64,000 nt of DNA from Volvox africanus (lineage: Eukaryota; Chlorophyta; Chlorophyceae; Chlamydomonadales; Volvocaceae): positions 3,850,001 to 3,914,000 of the forward strand of contig BSDZ01000013.1 of assembly GCA_030268105.1 (NCBI GenBank). Direction: 5' to 3'. The notes beneath the pieces are model-generated. The model searched no databases. It saw only the letters and a program-made list of their open reading frames with translations, and was not told where the DNA came from. Both the position numbers and the translations under genes were made by a program. Shown in pieces: positions 10,952-21,477 of the stretch (position 1 is its first letter; each line of letters starts with the position of its first letter).

Positions 10952-13900
10952 AGTCAGAGGATCCCGGTATGTCTTGGGGTACAATGTCACTGGCGCCGGG
11001 GCCACTACCGCCCCTGCTGCTTTCCCATCATGCGCCGCTCTACCCCCACCACGCGCTCCTGCATCCACATCAACACCCTCAGCAGCAGCAACAACAGCCG
11101 TCAAGTGCGGTACAACCACTATCCGATGGACAAAGCGGTGGGGGGGCAGGGCCGTCAGATGACGGTGGCGCTGTTGATCCCGGCGCCGGCGGCAATGGCG
11201 GCACCGCCGCAGGCGCTTCCGCAACTTCCGTCGACAGCGCCCTGGCGGTGATGCACAGCTTGATGATGAGCGCCTCCGGATTGACACACGGGCATTACGG
11301 GGTAACCCATGGAACCACGGGTCACTCGCTGCCCGGCCTGCCCGCCATAAGTTCCCTGAGCGGCGCGACAACTACCCCACCGGGGTCACAGCCAGGCGCC
11401 TCGCCGTTCCCTCCGGTCGGGGGGGCGTCGCCCAACTTCCTGCTGCCGTTAATGCAGGGCCCTGCTGGGACGCAGAGTGGCGGGTCATCGGGAGCGGCGG
11501 GTGGCCAGCAGGATGGCCAGGCAGCGGCCGCTGCCGCTGCAGCGGCGGCAGCGGCGGCGGCGGCGGCAGCGGGACATATGGGACCGCTGACGGCGCTGCT
11601 GCCTGCTGGCATGATGGGAGCGGCGGGGGCCTTAAACGGTGATTTGTTAGCGGCAGCGGCGGCTAATGGGCAATGGAGCATGGATGCTTTTCAGGCGAGC
11701 CTGTGCGCGCTTTCACTGCCTCCATTTCCGTTGATGCCCGGCCGCAACCCACCCCGCAATCCAACACCTGGTCAGGACTTGCGCAATGTGAAAGATTCTG
11801 CATACATTCTGTCATATGTTACATAATATTGTTTTGTTTTCCATTCTGCTTTTTCCCTCCTCAAAACCCATTTGGCATTCCTGCCGCTGCTCCTGCCCTC
11901 CCTGGACTCTACAGACTCTGTTTGGAGCTGGTGCTCACGCGGGGCTGCTAGGGCTGCCGAGGTCGGGTCTGATCGCCCAGCCACCCACTACCCTCAGCAA
12001 CGCGACAGGTGAGAACCCACAACCCACACAGGGAGAGAGGGAGGACAGGGCGTGCGGGGGGGACGATACCCGCCGTACATACGTATGTATGTACGTATGC
12101 AAGCTGGTAGGTAAGTGGCCAATTGACCTTGAGGTCCGTTCGACGGAAAACGGCCTCCGGCTATTTCCTCGTGCTCAGCAACGTTTTTTGTTTCGTTATG
12201 TAATACCGTATTCTTCTTCCATACTTCCATGTGGATAATCGTCTTATCTGGGCACCATCCCTCGTCGCATGCCCCTGGTTTGTTCCGTCGTGTTCAAACC
12301 CCAGCTGGATCCCAGCAGCAGTACCCCCGACTGTACGACGGCCGTATTCACGTACCGCTGAATTTGATCAACAGCCACTTCGCGAACGTTGAGGTCAGGT
12401 CTTAACTTCTCTACGGGTTTAAGTTTGACGGGTTGGGATGTTGGGATAAGATCTTAGGACTGTCACCCGATGTGAATACGGCGGAGTGAGACTCGGCTGA
12501 ATGCTGACGCTGGTCATGTTGATGGTGTTGATGGTGCCACCGCTGTGACCGTCGACCCATCTCCTTGCCGTGTTCTGGTTTCTAACGTCTAGGTCCCTCT
12601 TGGCCCCCTCCCTGTAGTTCCCCGTTTCCGTACACACCAAGGTGGTCGTTAATTCGGATGTGATCGGAGAGAGCATTCAGGTGAGGAGAGTGGGCTGTTG
12701 GGGGTGATGGGTGGTGGGTGGTGGAGATGGCAGTGCTGATGGCAGCATCGGGCCTTATGTGCCTGGTCCTCGATCGGTCCACCCCGTTGCCACCTGATCC
12801 TACCCCTTGATGCCGCCACAGCCATCACCGGCCCCTGTGTGGCCCTTCCTTGCTTACCTCTTAGTTATGTCGTTGCATCTCCACCGCCCTCGCCTACCAT
12901 TCACATCCCATTCACATCCCAGGCTCGCATTGTCAAGTACAAGAAGCACCGGCGGCCGAACCACTTCAACTATTGGATCACGGGGCTGCAAAAGACATTG
13001 GCCAGGTGTGGTCATGTCTGCACGCATTCCGGCTGTCCATCTGTCTGTCTGTGCTACATATCTTACTAGGCATGGCGCTCGGCTTCAGGGGGCAGCTACC
13101 CCCTAACCTATAGCCAAGACAGAAAAATCGAGAAAGGCTCTTACCGAAGCGGGGAGGGGTGTGAGGGCCTCGCGACCCTCGCACCCTTCATAGCGGCCCT
13201 GAGGATTACCGTCGAAGTAAAGACAGGAACTCACGCGTCCGCAATGGCTAGACAGTCTGTGTATGTGGGATACGGCTTCTCCGGCCTCACTTCTAAATGT
13301 GCAGCATGCAGCAGCTCTGGCATCTTCATCATTGGAGGCCAAATTTCGGTTGGGCTTGCGTCTTTGTCGAGGGCGTTAGGGTGGCGTACGACATTTTGGG
13401 TGGCTTTTACAGACCTAACTGACATGTTGGCGTGTACCGTACGCGTACCATAGGTGGGCGCACCGCTCGTACGGACGGGGGAATACACACATCTGAGCAC
13501 CTTTGGTTCGATACATGACCAGATAATGACACGAACGTGGTATTGGTGCTACTACTGCGGTCTTGCAACAGCTGTACTGCAACTGTTGTTGCGCTCGGTT
13601 GCTCCCCCTCGGCTTCACCTCTGCACCGCTGCTCCTTTTCGCCCCCCAAAATGTTTACTATCCTCAAGGTACAACGACGTGCGACAGGCTGGTGTCTCGA
13701 TGGAACCGGGCAGCGCTGTAATCCGGGTGAACCTGGTGGCGGCGAGCAACTGATTGCTGGTGATGATAACGATGCTGATGGGAAATGGGTGAGAGAGGAA
13801 GATGAAAAGGAGGAACAGGAGGAGGGGGAAGGGAGGGCAGGAGAAGGGTCGCATGTGCCCCAGGGTAGCTACCGAGCCAGCTAGCCAGCTGTTTCTCTGT

Positions 13901-13972
13901 GTCTGCAGGTCCTGGTGGACCCGCCTCCCTCACGTGACACTACTTATGCAGATTCACGGTCTCACCTCATAA
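3968..13972 (+). CDS. Large Ala/Gln/Gly-rich protein with two related folded modules, unknown function (~1,792 aa)
   Basis: Ten exons: 3968-4429, 5314-7521, 7740-7946, 9120-9360, 9920-11787, 11915-12008, 12305-12393, 12618-12680, 12923-13005, 13909-13972. The phases join to an open frame of 1,793 codons. Exon 1 has a basic/acidic low-complexity segment with a likely nuclear signal (PPPRKKSKSE). Exon 2 is 2.2 kb of Ala/Gly/Pro-rich sequence ending in basic GGRKRGGGGRRRGG and an acidic patch. Exons 3-4 encode a compact module (FYEPAIKVTFDEG, DGRIYVPLPFVHKNF, then DVRLTGLELVENNKLKIML). Exon 5 is a long Ala/Gln insert including about 20 consecutive Gln. Exons 7-9 carry a second module (LYDGRIHVPLNLINSHF, FPVSVHTKVVVNSDVIG, basic YKKHRRPNHFNYWITGLQK). 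I do not recognise the family. A nuclear regulator is an inference from composition. A B3- or SAND-like fold was considered but is unproven. The exon 5 donor (GTGAAA) and the final exon are least certain. Confidence 0.7.
9624..9679. repeat. 14-bp tandem repeat, four copies
   Basis: Unit GTATGACCGAAGTC, repeated three times exactly plus a fourth copy altered at its last bases. It lies in the intron between exons 4 and 5 of the Ala/Gln-rich gene. Confidence 0.9.
10890..10956 (+). repeat. CAG/CAA trinucleotide tract encoding poly-Gln
   Basis: A run of about 20 CAG/CAA codons inside exon 5 of the Ala/Gln-rich gene. CAA interruptions are present at both ends, around a core of about ten pure CAG. 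Shorter Gln runs lie nearby (10834-10866 and 11083-11098). Confidence 0.9.
13015..13140 (+). repeat. Intronic repeat family, copy 2
   Basis: Starts about nine bases after the donor of the exon ending at 13005 and matches the reverse complement of 2151-2276. In transcript sense both copies begin TGTCTGCACGCATTCCGG and run through CTGTCTGTCTGTGC to a TAACCTATAGCCAA motif. It lies in the last intron of the Ala/Gln-rich gene. Confidence 0.85.
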
Positions 13973-16023
13973 CTCCCGGAGGCTGTGTGGAGGGAGCGGT
14001 ACTTGGGCAGCCTCGTACTCGTATGTCCCGCGGCCGACGAGGCTGTAGCCTTTTAGGAAGTTTGATACCCCAGGGGCTGGCGCAATCCACGTCACGTCCT
14101 TTCGTGGCGGCGCGGGGACGGTTACGCGTTACTCGGTCTTGGTTTGACGAAGATGGTGTCTCAGCCACAGATTGGCGTTCATCGTAGTTGTGAACCGCGC
14201 AGTGCAGCACATACACCGTTTTGGGGGCCGGGGTTGATTGGTTGATTCATGTAGGGCAGGCGGGGGGTGCACAAAAGGTGGGAGGGCGGGAGAGGCGGCG
14301 TTGGGACAACGTCGAAATCCATTTACGTGTATGATGCTAGGTGCCAATGAGCGATATCATTTCAGTTAGGTATCACACCGTTCATTGACCAGCATCATCT
14401 TTGCCCGGTAATAATGTGATATGAGATGCACTAACTGGAGAAGACAAACATCCTCGTGCATTATCTCGCTTGCTTCGTGGAATGGTATTGCGCTTTAAGG
14501 CACGCAGTCCGTTCTTTGCCACCGGCTGCACAGTATCAAGGTTCGCTTCGTGCGTGTGTTGGGCTTCTGTTTGCTGGTGTCGGGGCTTTCCATACTAGAG
14601 AGCTAAGCCGGCGGCAGGAGCAAGAGCTTTTAGCGGCTGCTGCAGCTCTTGTTTCTTCAGAGCAGCCACTGCTGCGGCTGTGGTTACGGCTGCTGTTTCA
14701 GCTTGTTGTGCGTAGAGCGGTAGTTGAGTGAGGATGGAATGGCGCTGACTACCACTCATGTGTGCAAGTGTAGTGCGACCTGGCATCTGTGTCTCGTTGT
14801 CTCTTGCTCATGTTGCATCTGGGGGGGGGAACTGCCGTATATGACAACTATGGTCATTGGGTGTTTGGAGGTTTGGACTTTGGCAAGGTTGGTACATAGG
14901 TGATCCTAGGATTCCTGGGGTCGTGTGTATGTTAGAGTGCAGGCGTGCGTGTTTTGGTTCCGCAGTTGCTTTATTATAGGAGCTTAAGGCAACTGGGGAC
15001 TAGAGACTAACGCGTGCGAGCCATGGCGCTCTTTGAGGGAATGGAATGGCCACCAACACACATACACAAGGACGCCTCTCAAGACGGGTATTTGCAAGCC
15101 AATCATTGTTTTACTCTCCCTATCCTTAGTACTTATCCAAAGGCCCACTCTTCCAACTACTAAACCCGAGTCGCAGGCACAGCTGCACCGGGTTTTGAGG
15201 CCGGTGCGTAGCTCCACAACCTCATCCTCATTGTCACACATGGCCTCTAGGGCCATCTCTGCTTCACCTGTGCAGTTGCCAGTGTGGTGGCCACTTTCTC
15301 GGGGAGTGGGGTCAGGGATCTCCGAAGTGGGGGTACTAAAATGGATCGCGGAAACGCAATCTGCTTCACCTGAGATAAGGTAGGTTAAGAAACGACGAAC
15401 TATAGTCCCTCCTAACTATACTACCCCATACGGCCGCACACCCAATCTTTTGCCTTCGGCTAAATACACTTTTTAAGTTTAGGCAATTACACCCTGGGTT
15501 TGAGGTGTTGGGCTCGTCTCCCCGCATTAACATTACCTGACATGACCTGATCCACCATACACAGAATCGCCTGGGATTCCTCATCCATACCAAATTTGTA
15601 TCTCATATGAAGGTCCCACCGGGTCATTTATCTAAACTTGCACTGCTGCAGAGCCATCCGTACCCCGTACACTGCACCCTGCAACGGTAGCCCGTTCTGA
15701 AAGTCTAAGGTCCCATACATGCACATGCAGCATGGTTACCCCTCGCTCAATGACTTAGGCCAATGTTAAGGGGGGGATGTCGCCATCCAAATTGCGATTA
15801 TAAATTCTTAATGTGGATGGCGTCACCAGCGACTCGTACATGTATAACCCCGACTCCCCCTCAGCGTATTAAGTTACACTCCAGAGATATCATGTGTGTG
15901 TGGGATAGGGGATTTGGGTTCACCCACGGCCGTTGCCTGGCAGTCCCTAACTGGGACGTCCTCATCTGTTCAGGCCTTACATGTACGTGTATGTATATAT
16001 TTATAGTGATAGATAGTGCCCAA

Positions 16024-16064
16024 ATATATATATATATATATATACATATATATACATATATATA
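16024..16064. repeat. TA-rich microsatellite
   Basis: ATATAT repeats with a few interruptions (TATACATATA), directly followed by telomere-like sequence. Confidence 0.9.
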
Positions 16065-16090
16065 GGGTTTTAGGGTATTTAGGGTTAAAT
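16063..16090 (+). repeat. Telomere-like interstitial motif
   Basis: Contains GGGTTTTAGGG, then TATTTAGGG and TTAAA. TTTTAGGG and TTTAGGG are the telomere units known from green algae and plants. Only about three degenerate units are present, so this is not a telomere. Confidence 0.5.
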
Positions 16091-18652
16091 ATATTATATT
16101 TTTGTTCTGTGTGGGATAGGGGGGTACATCACCCGTGGCCACTAACCTGGCAGTCCCTACCTTCCCCGGTATTTCGGGGCACCCTCATCCGGTCTCCCAT
16201 GCCGACTTCTCCGAAATCAGTGCTCTTCCCGGGTTCAGCACCCACCACCGGCATCCAGCGGAATCTGCCGAATCAACTAAGACGTCAACTCCGCTACTGG
16301 TCAGCTCGCAGGTCACTACAATCGGGTCCTTCACCGTCCATCGACGTGGGGGCACCCTGCCCTCAACCTGTGGAGGGTCTTTGGCCCACTATATTTGGGC
16401 ACTATCTCCAAAGCCAGACACTGGATATGCCTAAAACAGCCAATAATGGCATCTCCGCAAGTAAGCACAGTAAATTGAACACTGTCTACAGTTAGCCAGG
16501 AGAGGCGTCGCTACGAAGGGAGTGGCCAAATGCGGATCCATGAAACTATCATGGCTTCCGCCTGACGCGTGGGTGCTGAATAGATAGTCTTTCTGGCTCG
16601 TCCACTGAACCTGAAACACTAGATGGCAAATTAGGAAAAGAGGTGCAGTACCATAGGCTACCTTTCGTTGAGCAGATGCCCTATTACACGCATCCAAGCT
16701 CTCGAGGAATTTGTCGGCCCAGGGTACCAAGATCCTAGAAACCCTTCCTGAGCACTGCCCGCCAGGCAGTACCGTGAGGGAGCTGTTTACCGGCCACAAT
16801 GCAAGCCCCAGCACTAGGGGAGCCTCGTTTTGCCTTTACCACAGAAGGTGATGGCGATCAAGCAGGGAGCGATGGGGCCGACCCGGTAACTATGTCTAAG
16901 CTACGGGCAGACGGACGTGAAGCGCCACCCGTATGTGTGCAAAATCTTCGGGGTAGTAAGGGTGCAGGACATTTCCTGTAATGGAGAAGGAAGGAGAAGT
17001 AGCTGAAAGGAGCGCTGTGAATGAAAAGATGCCAGAGACCGAAAGCGACCTGGATGATGAAATGCCTTGTGTGATACAGCAGTTGCCATAGCGATAGGTC
17101 CTACTGCTCAGTCCGGGTTGCAGCGGCCGCGAACCAAATCTCGAGCCTAATGATCAGAGGGGCGCGCGGTGACCTGGCGACTAGGATCTCGAGGTTTGGG
17201 GGAACTTTCCTCGGGATGGACGGAGCCGTGCAGACGGCAGATAGAAATGCATTCGTCAAGCTCGATGATTACGCCTCGATGACCTCTTTGAGCGGACTGC
17301 CAGCTGCCTGCCAGGACGCGGCGCCGCTCCGGGCTCATTCCGCAGCACCACACGCTCACGCTCGTGGGCACATACACGTTAGTTTCCAAACCGTCCACAC
17401 CCGGGCGGCTAGCGGTGTGTGGCCCTGATCTCCAGGAGGCCCGAGACCTGAACGATTACCAATTATTGCATCCCCTGACATGATGGGTTGAGCTCATGTG
17501 GTTATAACGGGAAGGACCAGAACGTTGTGCATAGCATGTTCCACACCGTCACAACCGACAGCATGTACAGTTCTCGTCGGACGCAAATGTGTTTGGCCTT
17601 CGATGCAGTTTAAGAACATGGTTAAGCCGAACATGCGCACCACGAACGCGCGCAGATCTTCCCCCTTCCCGCATTAGCACTCTTCGGTCCGGGCTTGGCA
17701 CAAATTGCGCATGTCCGGTATGCGGGGCCTATGGCTGGCGGACTGCCGACAGCATCAGTTGCATTTCTGCCACTCCGATACTTCATTTTGCGGCATTACC
17801 GAACCCATATCACGCGGCTCTCTGGGTTTGTCGTCAACCAGACAGCCTGCCCCTGGTTATCTATAATGCCGCCATAGGCCCTTTCAAGAGTCTTGAATTG
17901 TCATATCGCTTGTATCCGTAGGGCTTTTGGCACAACAATCCCAGAGTTTATGTGATGACAGGGCACTGAGGGGACGCCCAGGCTGAAAGCTCTAACGTGC
18001 TCGCCTCCGAAGGAAGTCAGAGGGTACGTGCGCACGACACATTCTCTGCAATGTGGCACAACTTAAGCCCTGCTCGAACCTTGAAACCTTTATGAAGTTG
18101 TCCGGGAACTGGACACCGATGTCAAATTGTTCGCTTGCTGAATGAAGGTGCGTAACCCACAAGCAACGCAGGTGGACACGAGGGGGGGAAAGACGTAATT
18201 TGCTCCAAACCTACCGCCCAGTCGGCAGTCATTATGTTGCATCGTTAAGTCGATTCCATGTAATTTCATGCATCTGTCATCCCCATCGTATATCCCGACT
18301 ATGTTTTGAACCCTGAGCATCCATACACCGCGACTTTTCTGTCCTGGGAACATCATCAGCAACTTGATGAAGTTTTTACCACTATTAAGCGGAGTGGATC
18401 AGGAAAGCGTTGCGTCTCACGGCAATCCCGAAGGAAGTCAATAACTTAATGTACGGCACATTAAGTGCATGTTTTGTATTCCCACCTTAACGTCAACGAC
18501 ATGCCTGTAATATTATTAGTTTGGGTTCTCAAAATATTTGGCATAGGTATTTCTGCACTGCAGCTTGTTTACAGTTCCTCTGTGGGATTGTTTTGACTCG
18601 CGACTGGCATAACGCCTGTTAAATCTTTGGTCCTAGAAATCCTACCTAAGTA

Positions 18653-19994
18653 ATGAAGCGCGCCAGGCCAAATGAGGTCCCGGAGGGCCTGGACCAGCCG
18701 GGCATGGCGGCCGCGGGCGGGGCCGGGGCCGGGTCGGACGGTTTCCCTTGTGTCAGGCTCCGGGGGCTTCCGTTTGATGTCATGGAGGGGGACATCAAAA
18801 TGTTTCTGGTAGGGGAACCGGCTGCAATCTAGCGCGCGCACTAGTGCCTTTCTGGGTCCAGTCGCCCTGGGCGGCGCGTAAGGGGTCACGCAGGGTAATG
18901 ACGACTGCCTATTCGCACCCGGCCATATTATTGGGGGTGGGACTGCCGTTCGCGCTGCGCATAGGAGCTGGAACCTGTGGATATCGTCATGGTGAAGCGG
19001 GATGGGCGGTTCTCGGGGGAGGCCTTCGTGGTCCTTGGCTCGCTACAGCTGGTCGAGGCAGCATTACAAAAGCATCGTCAGTTCATCGGACAACGCTTCA
19101 TTGAGATTTTCCCAGCTCAAAAACGGGTAAGTTGATAACAGCCTCAGGAGATTTGTCGATCTGGTCAGACGGAATCTTGAAGCCTGCAATCTATACGTAG
19201 CTTCTTCATTTTGATTGTTTATATGCTATTTGATATGAAATATGTAGGAATGCTACCTGATATTAGATAATAAATTTCTTCATCCTTTTCAGGACTACTA
19301 CCGGGCTGTCTCTGCCTACGTCACGGGCGACAATATGTCAGGTCGGCAATATGGAGGCAATATGGGCGGCATGGGTATGATGGATCCTTCCATGGCCGGC
19401 TACAACATGATGGGGGGCTACGATCAGTCAATGATGGGCATGGGCATGGGCATGGGCGGCGAGATGGGCATGATAGGCTACGGGCAAGGCTACGGGCAAC
19501 AAGGCATGGGGATGGGGATGGGCCGCGGAGGCATGGGCACCGGTATGGGCGGCGGTGGCACAACCTGGCTCAAGCTGCGCGGCCTGCCCTTCGCTGCCGT
19601 TCCCGATGACATCATCGCCTTCTTCGATGATGGCACATTGGGCCTCCCCCGTCTTGACCCGTCCAGGTGAGAGCTCGGTGTGGTGAAGGATACTGGCGTC
19701 TTTGCGCTTCAATGGCTTGCACCCCGTGGTTATGTAATCCTGATCATAGATCGCAGGTTAGGACCTTACAGCCCATACTCCTGATTTTCTGTGATTGACA
19801 GGGTCCACATGTGGACCGACGGGGGTCGGCCAACTGGCATGGCGCTGGTTCAGTTTAACACTCCACAAGAAGCTAGTATTGCGCGCAACAAAGATAAAGG
19901 GCTCATGGGCACCCGCTATGTGGAGATCTTCCCTGCAACGCGTGGAGATTTGGATAAGTTCATGGCGCGCACCGGCGAACAGATTGCCGTTTGA
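18653..19994 (+). CDS. hnRNP H/F-like RNA-binding protein with two quasi-RRMs (294 aa)
   Basis: Four exons: 18653-18808, 18965-19126 (the start could be 18968), 19293-19666, 19802-19994. The phases join to 295 codons including TGA. Quasi-RRM 1 (about residues 35-110) starts with VRLRGLPFDVMEGDIKMFL and continues LEPVDIVMVKRDGRFSGEAFV to RFIEIFPAQKR. A linker of about 75 residues is made almost entirely of Met, Gly, Tyr and Gln (MGMGMGMGGEMGMIGYGQGY). Quasi-RRM 2 begins LKLRGLPFAAVPDDIIAFF and ends GTRYVEIFPATRGDLDKFM. LRGLPF and the YVEIFP ending are typical of the hnRNP H/F/GRSF1 group, which binds G-rich RNA and acts in splicing and RNA processing. A TGTAA poly(A) signal lies at 20238-20242. 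The start Met is the first in frame and is preceded by a stop codon. Confidence 0.9.
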
Positions 19995-20237
19995 AGGTAC
20001 TGGTGACACAACCTGTCCAGGTTTGCTGGTGAGGCGCGGTTTTAACATGCGGGTGCATGCGGTTAAGTTTTTTTTGGTGGGTAGTACTATGATATACTGG
20101 GGCAAGAATTGTTGGGATGTGTTGTCCTTCCTTAAGGACAAATCGACAGGGGAGCTTTTAAGCTTTCCACCTTGCTGTGACAGTGACACGGCTTTCTGAC
20201 CTTACAATAGCGACTCGTAGCCGTATTGCAGGCTGTG

Positions 20238-20242
20238 TGTAA
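20238..20242 (+). terminator. TGTAA poly(A) signal for the hnRNP-like gene
   Basis: TGTAA is the usual polyadenylation signal in volvocine algae. It lies about 245 bases after the stop codon, a typical distance. Confidence 0.6.
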
Positions 20243-21034
20243 CGCTACTGACTCGAGTAGGGAGTACTGCACAGTCTATCGTGAATGAGGGCGTTAAGTG
20301 TTGAGGACGAATGCGTGACACACCTTTTTGCCCACTGGCGTACGTTAGGACCCCATCAGGGGATGTATGTCATTGATCGGACCCAATCTACCTGCTATGG
20401 CGGCTTAAGGAGGTTCTAAGCATGGTTATCTAGGGTGTTCTCGTTATCATTACTTGTAATGTATTACGGAGACTAGGGGTCCCTGTTCGTCCTCCTCTCG
20501 ACTTCAAACTTGGAAATTTCCCCCGGTCATGTGGGTATGGCCGCCTGCAAAACGGTACATGCTGCTTGTAAGCGGACCCGGTGGCACTTGTTTATAAATT
20601 ATGCCCAGTTGGCAGATCCTGTTTAAAGTAGTGCGAGTGGTCACGGTGCAGCATACTTAACTCAGACGGGACCTGGAAATTTTAGCACAAAGCGAGGTCC
20701 AATTCTGTGGACAAGAACTAGTAGCTCCAGAAGCTTATGACTTATGACAGCGTGACATTAAGGGGCATATTTTGCAAGCCTAATGAATTACCATTTCTGT
20801 GCCCCGGAAGCATTTTGTAGGTTCCGGGGGACTCCAGAACGTTTTAGAACCTAGTTAAAGAGTACCGGGGTTGCGCCCCCGAACGGATTTATTGGGACCG
20901 GGAACGAACGGCTACCCTATCTCGATGACACCGACGACAGCGCGGTTAAACATAGAAAGCACATTTCGTGATCAAAGCTTGTCAAAACTATCCGCGCCTA
21001 AAGAAAAACGTGTTTAATGTCAGGGCTTAGAGGA

Positions 21035-21169
21035 CAACGATTTCTGGTTTCATCATCGGGTACGAGGGCACAGCATCCCAGCTAGACTTTGTTTGGCGAA
21101 GGTTACGGCCTCGCCTTGAAGGCGAGCACGGCGCCTTGCAGAAGGTGTTAAAAGGCTGTTCGCTACAGG
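21035..21169 (+). other. Possible orphan exon or gene fragment upstream of BBS1
   Basis: An open plus-strand stretch reading SGFIIGYEGTASQLDF, then VWRRLRPRLEGEHGALQ and KVLKGCSLQ, ends exactly at a GTAAGG donor. It looks like real protein, but I could not link it to an upstream start or to BBS1, which has its own Met 300 bases downstream. It may be a pseudogene or transposon remnant. The interval 20243-21034 before it shows no gene. Confidence 0.3.
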
Positions 21170-21477
21170 TAAGGAAGTTTGGCTCGCTGCGCGTCCCCTT
21201 GCACCCTCGCGGCTGAAAACTTTGCCGTACGCGCCTCAATAAACTTCCGCGGAAAAATCTTCATCTCCCGAGGATAAAAGTTCAATCTCTGCGTAATGTT
21301 AGTGTAACTGTTGTTACCTCCTGTTCTGAAACGTGCAGTATTCAATCTCGGCATGTAGGGATGACTCGCGCTTTCCCTCGTGTTCATCAGTGTTGTTCAA
21401 CATTTTTACGATGCGTAGTTGCGCACATGTAATATGATACTGAGAAGCTGAAAGCTATGTCATAAATACAGCGCCTA

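Larger units (their letters stand above)
13973..18652. other. Gene-poor interval with degenerate ORFs and simple repeats
   Basis: No gene here could be supported. Short ORF fragments with coding-like composition occur: minus strand 14786-14595, ending LKALAPAAGLAL, and minus strand 15256-15150, with the acidic segment EAMCDNEDEVVELRTG. None can be joined into a model. Related sequence occurs twice at about 15893-15970 and 16108-16190 (both start TGTGTGGGATAGGG and share CCTGGCAGTCCCTA), which suggests a decayed repeat. Lower GC and many broken frames fit old transposon debris. Confidence 0.5.

Noticed and set aside
10409..11371. Long minus-strand ORF opposite exon 5 of the Ala/Gln-rich gene
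   Set aside because: A shadow of a GC-rich, repeat-rich coding exon (CAG/GCN runs read antisense as CTG/NGC). It has no domain and no splice support.
16016..16495. Plus-strand ORF starting with YIYIYI repeats
   Set aside because: The first part is a translated TA microsatellite. The rest has no recognisable domain.
17150..17428. Plus-strand ORF MIRGARGDLATRISRFGG
   Set aside because: No start context, no splice neighbours and no recognisable domain; the antisense frame is equally open.
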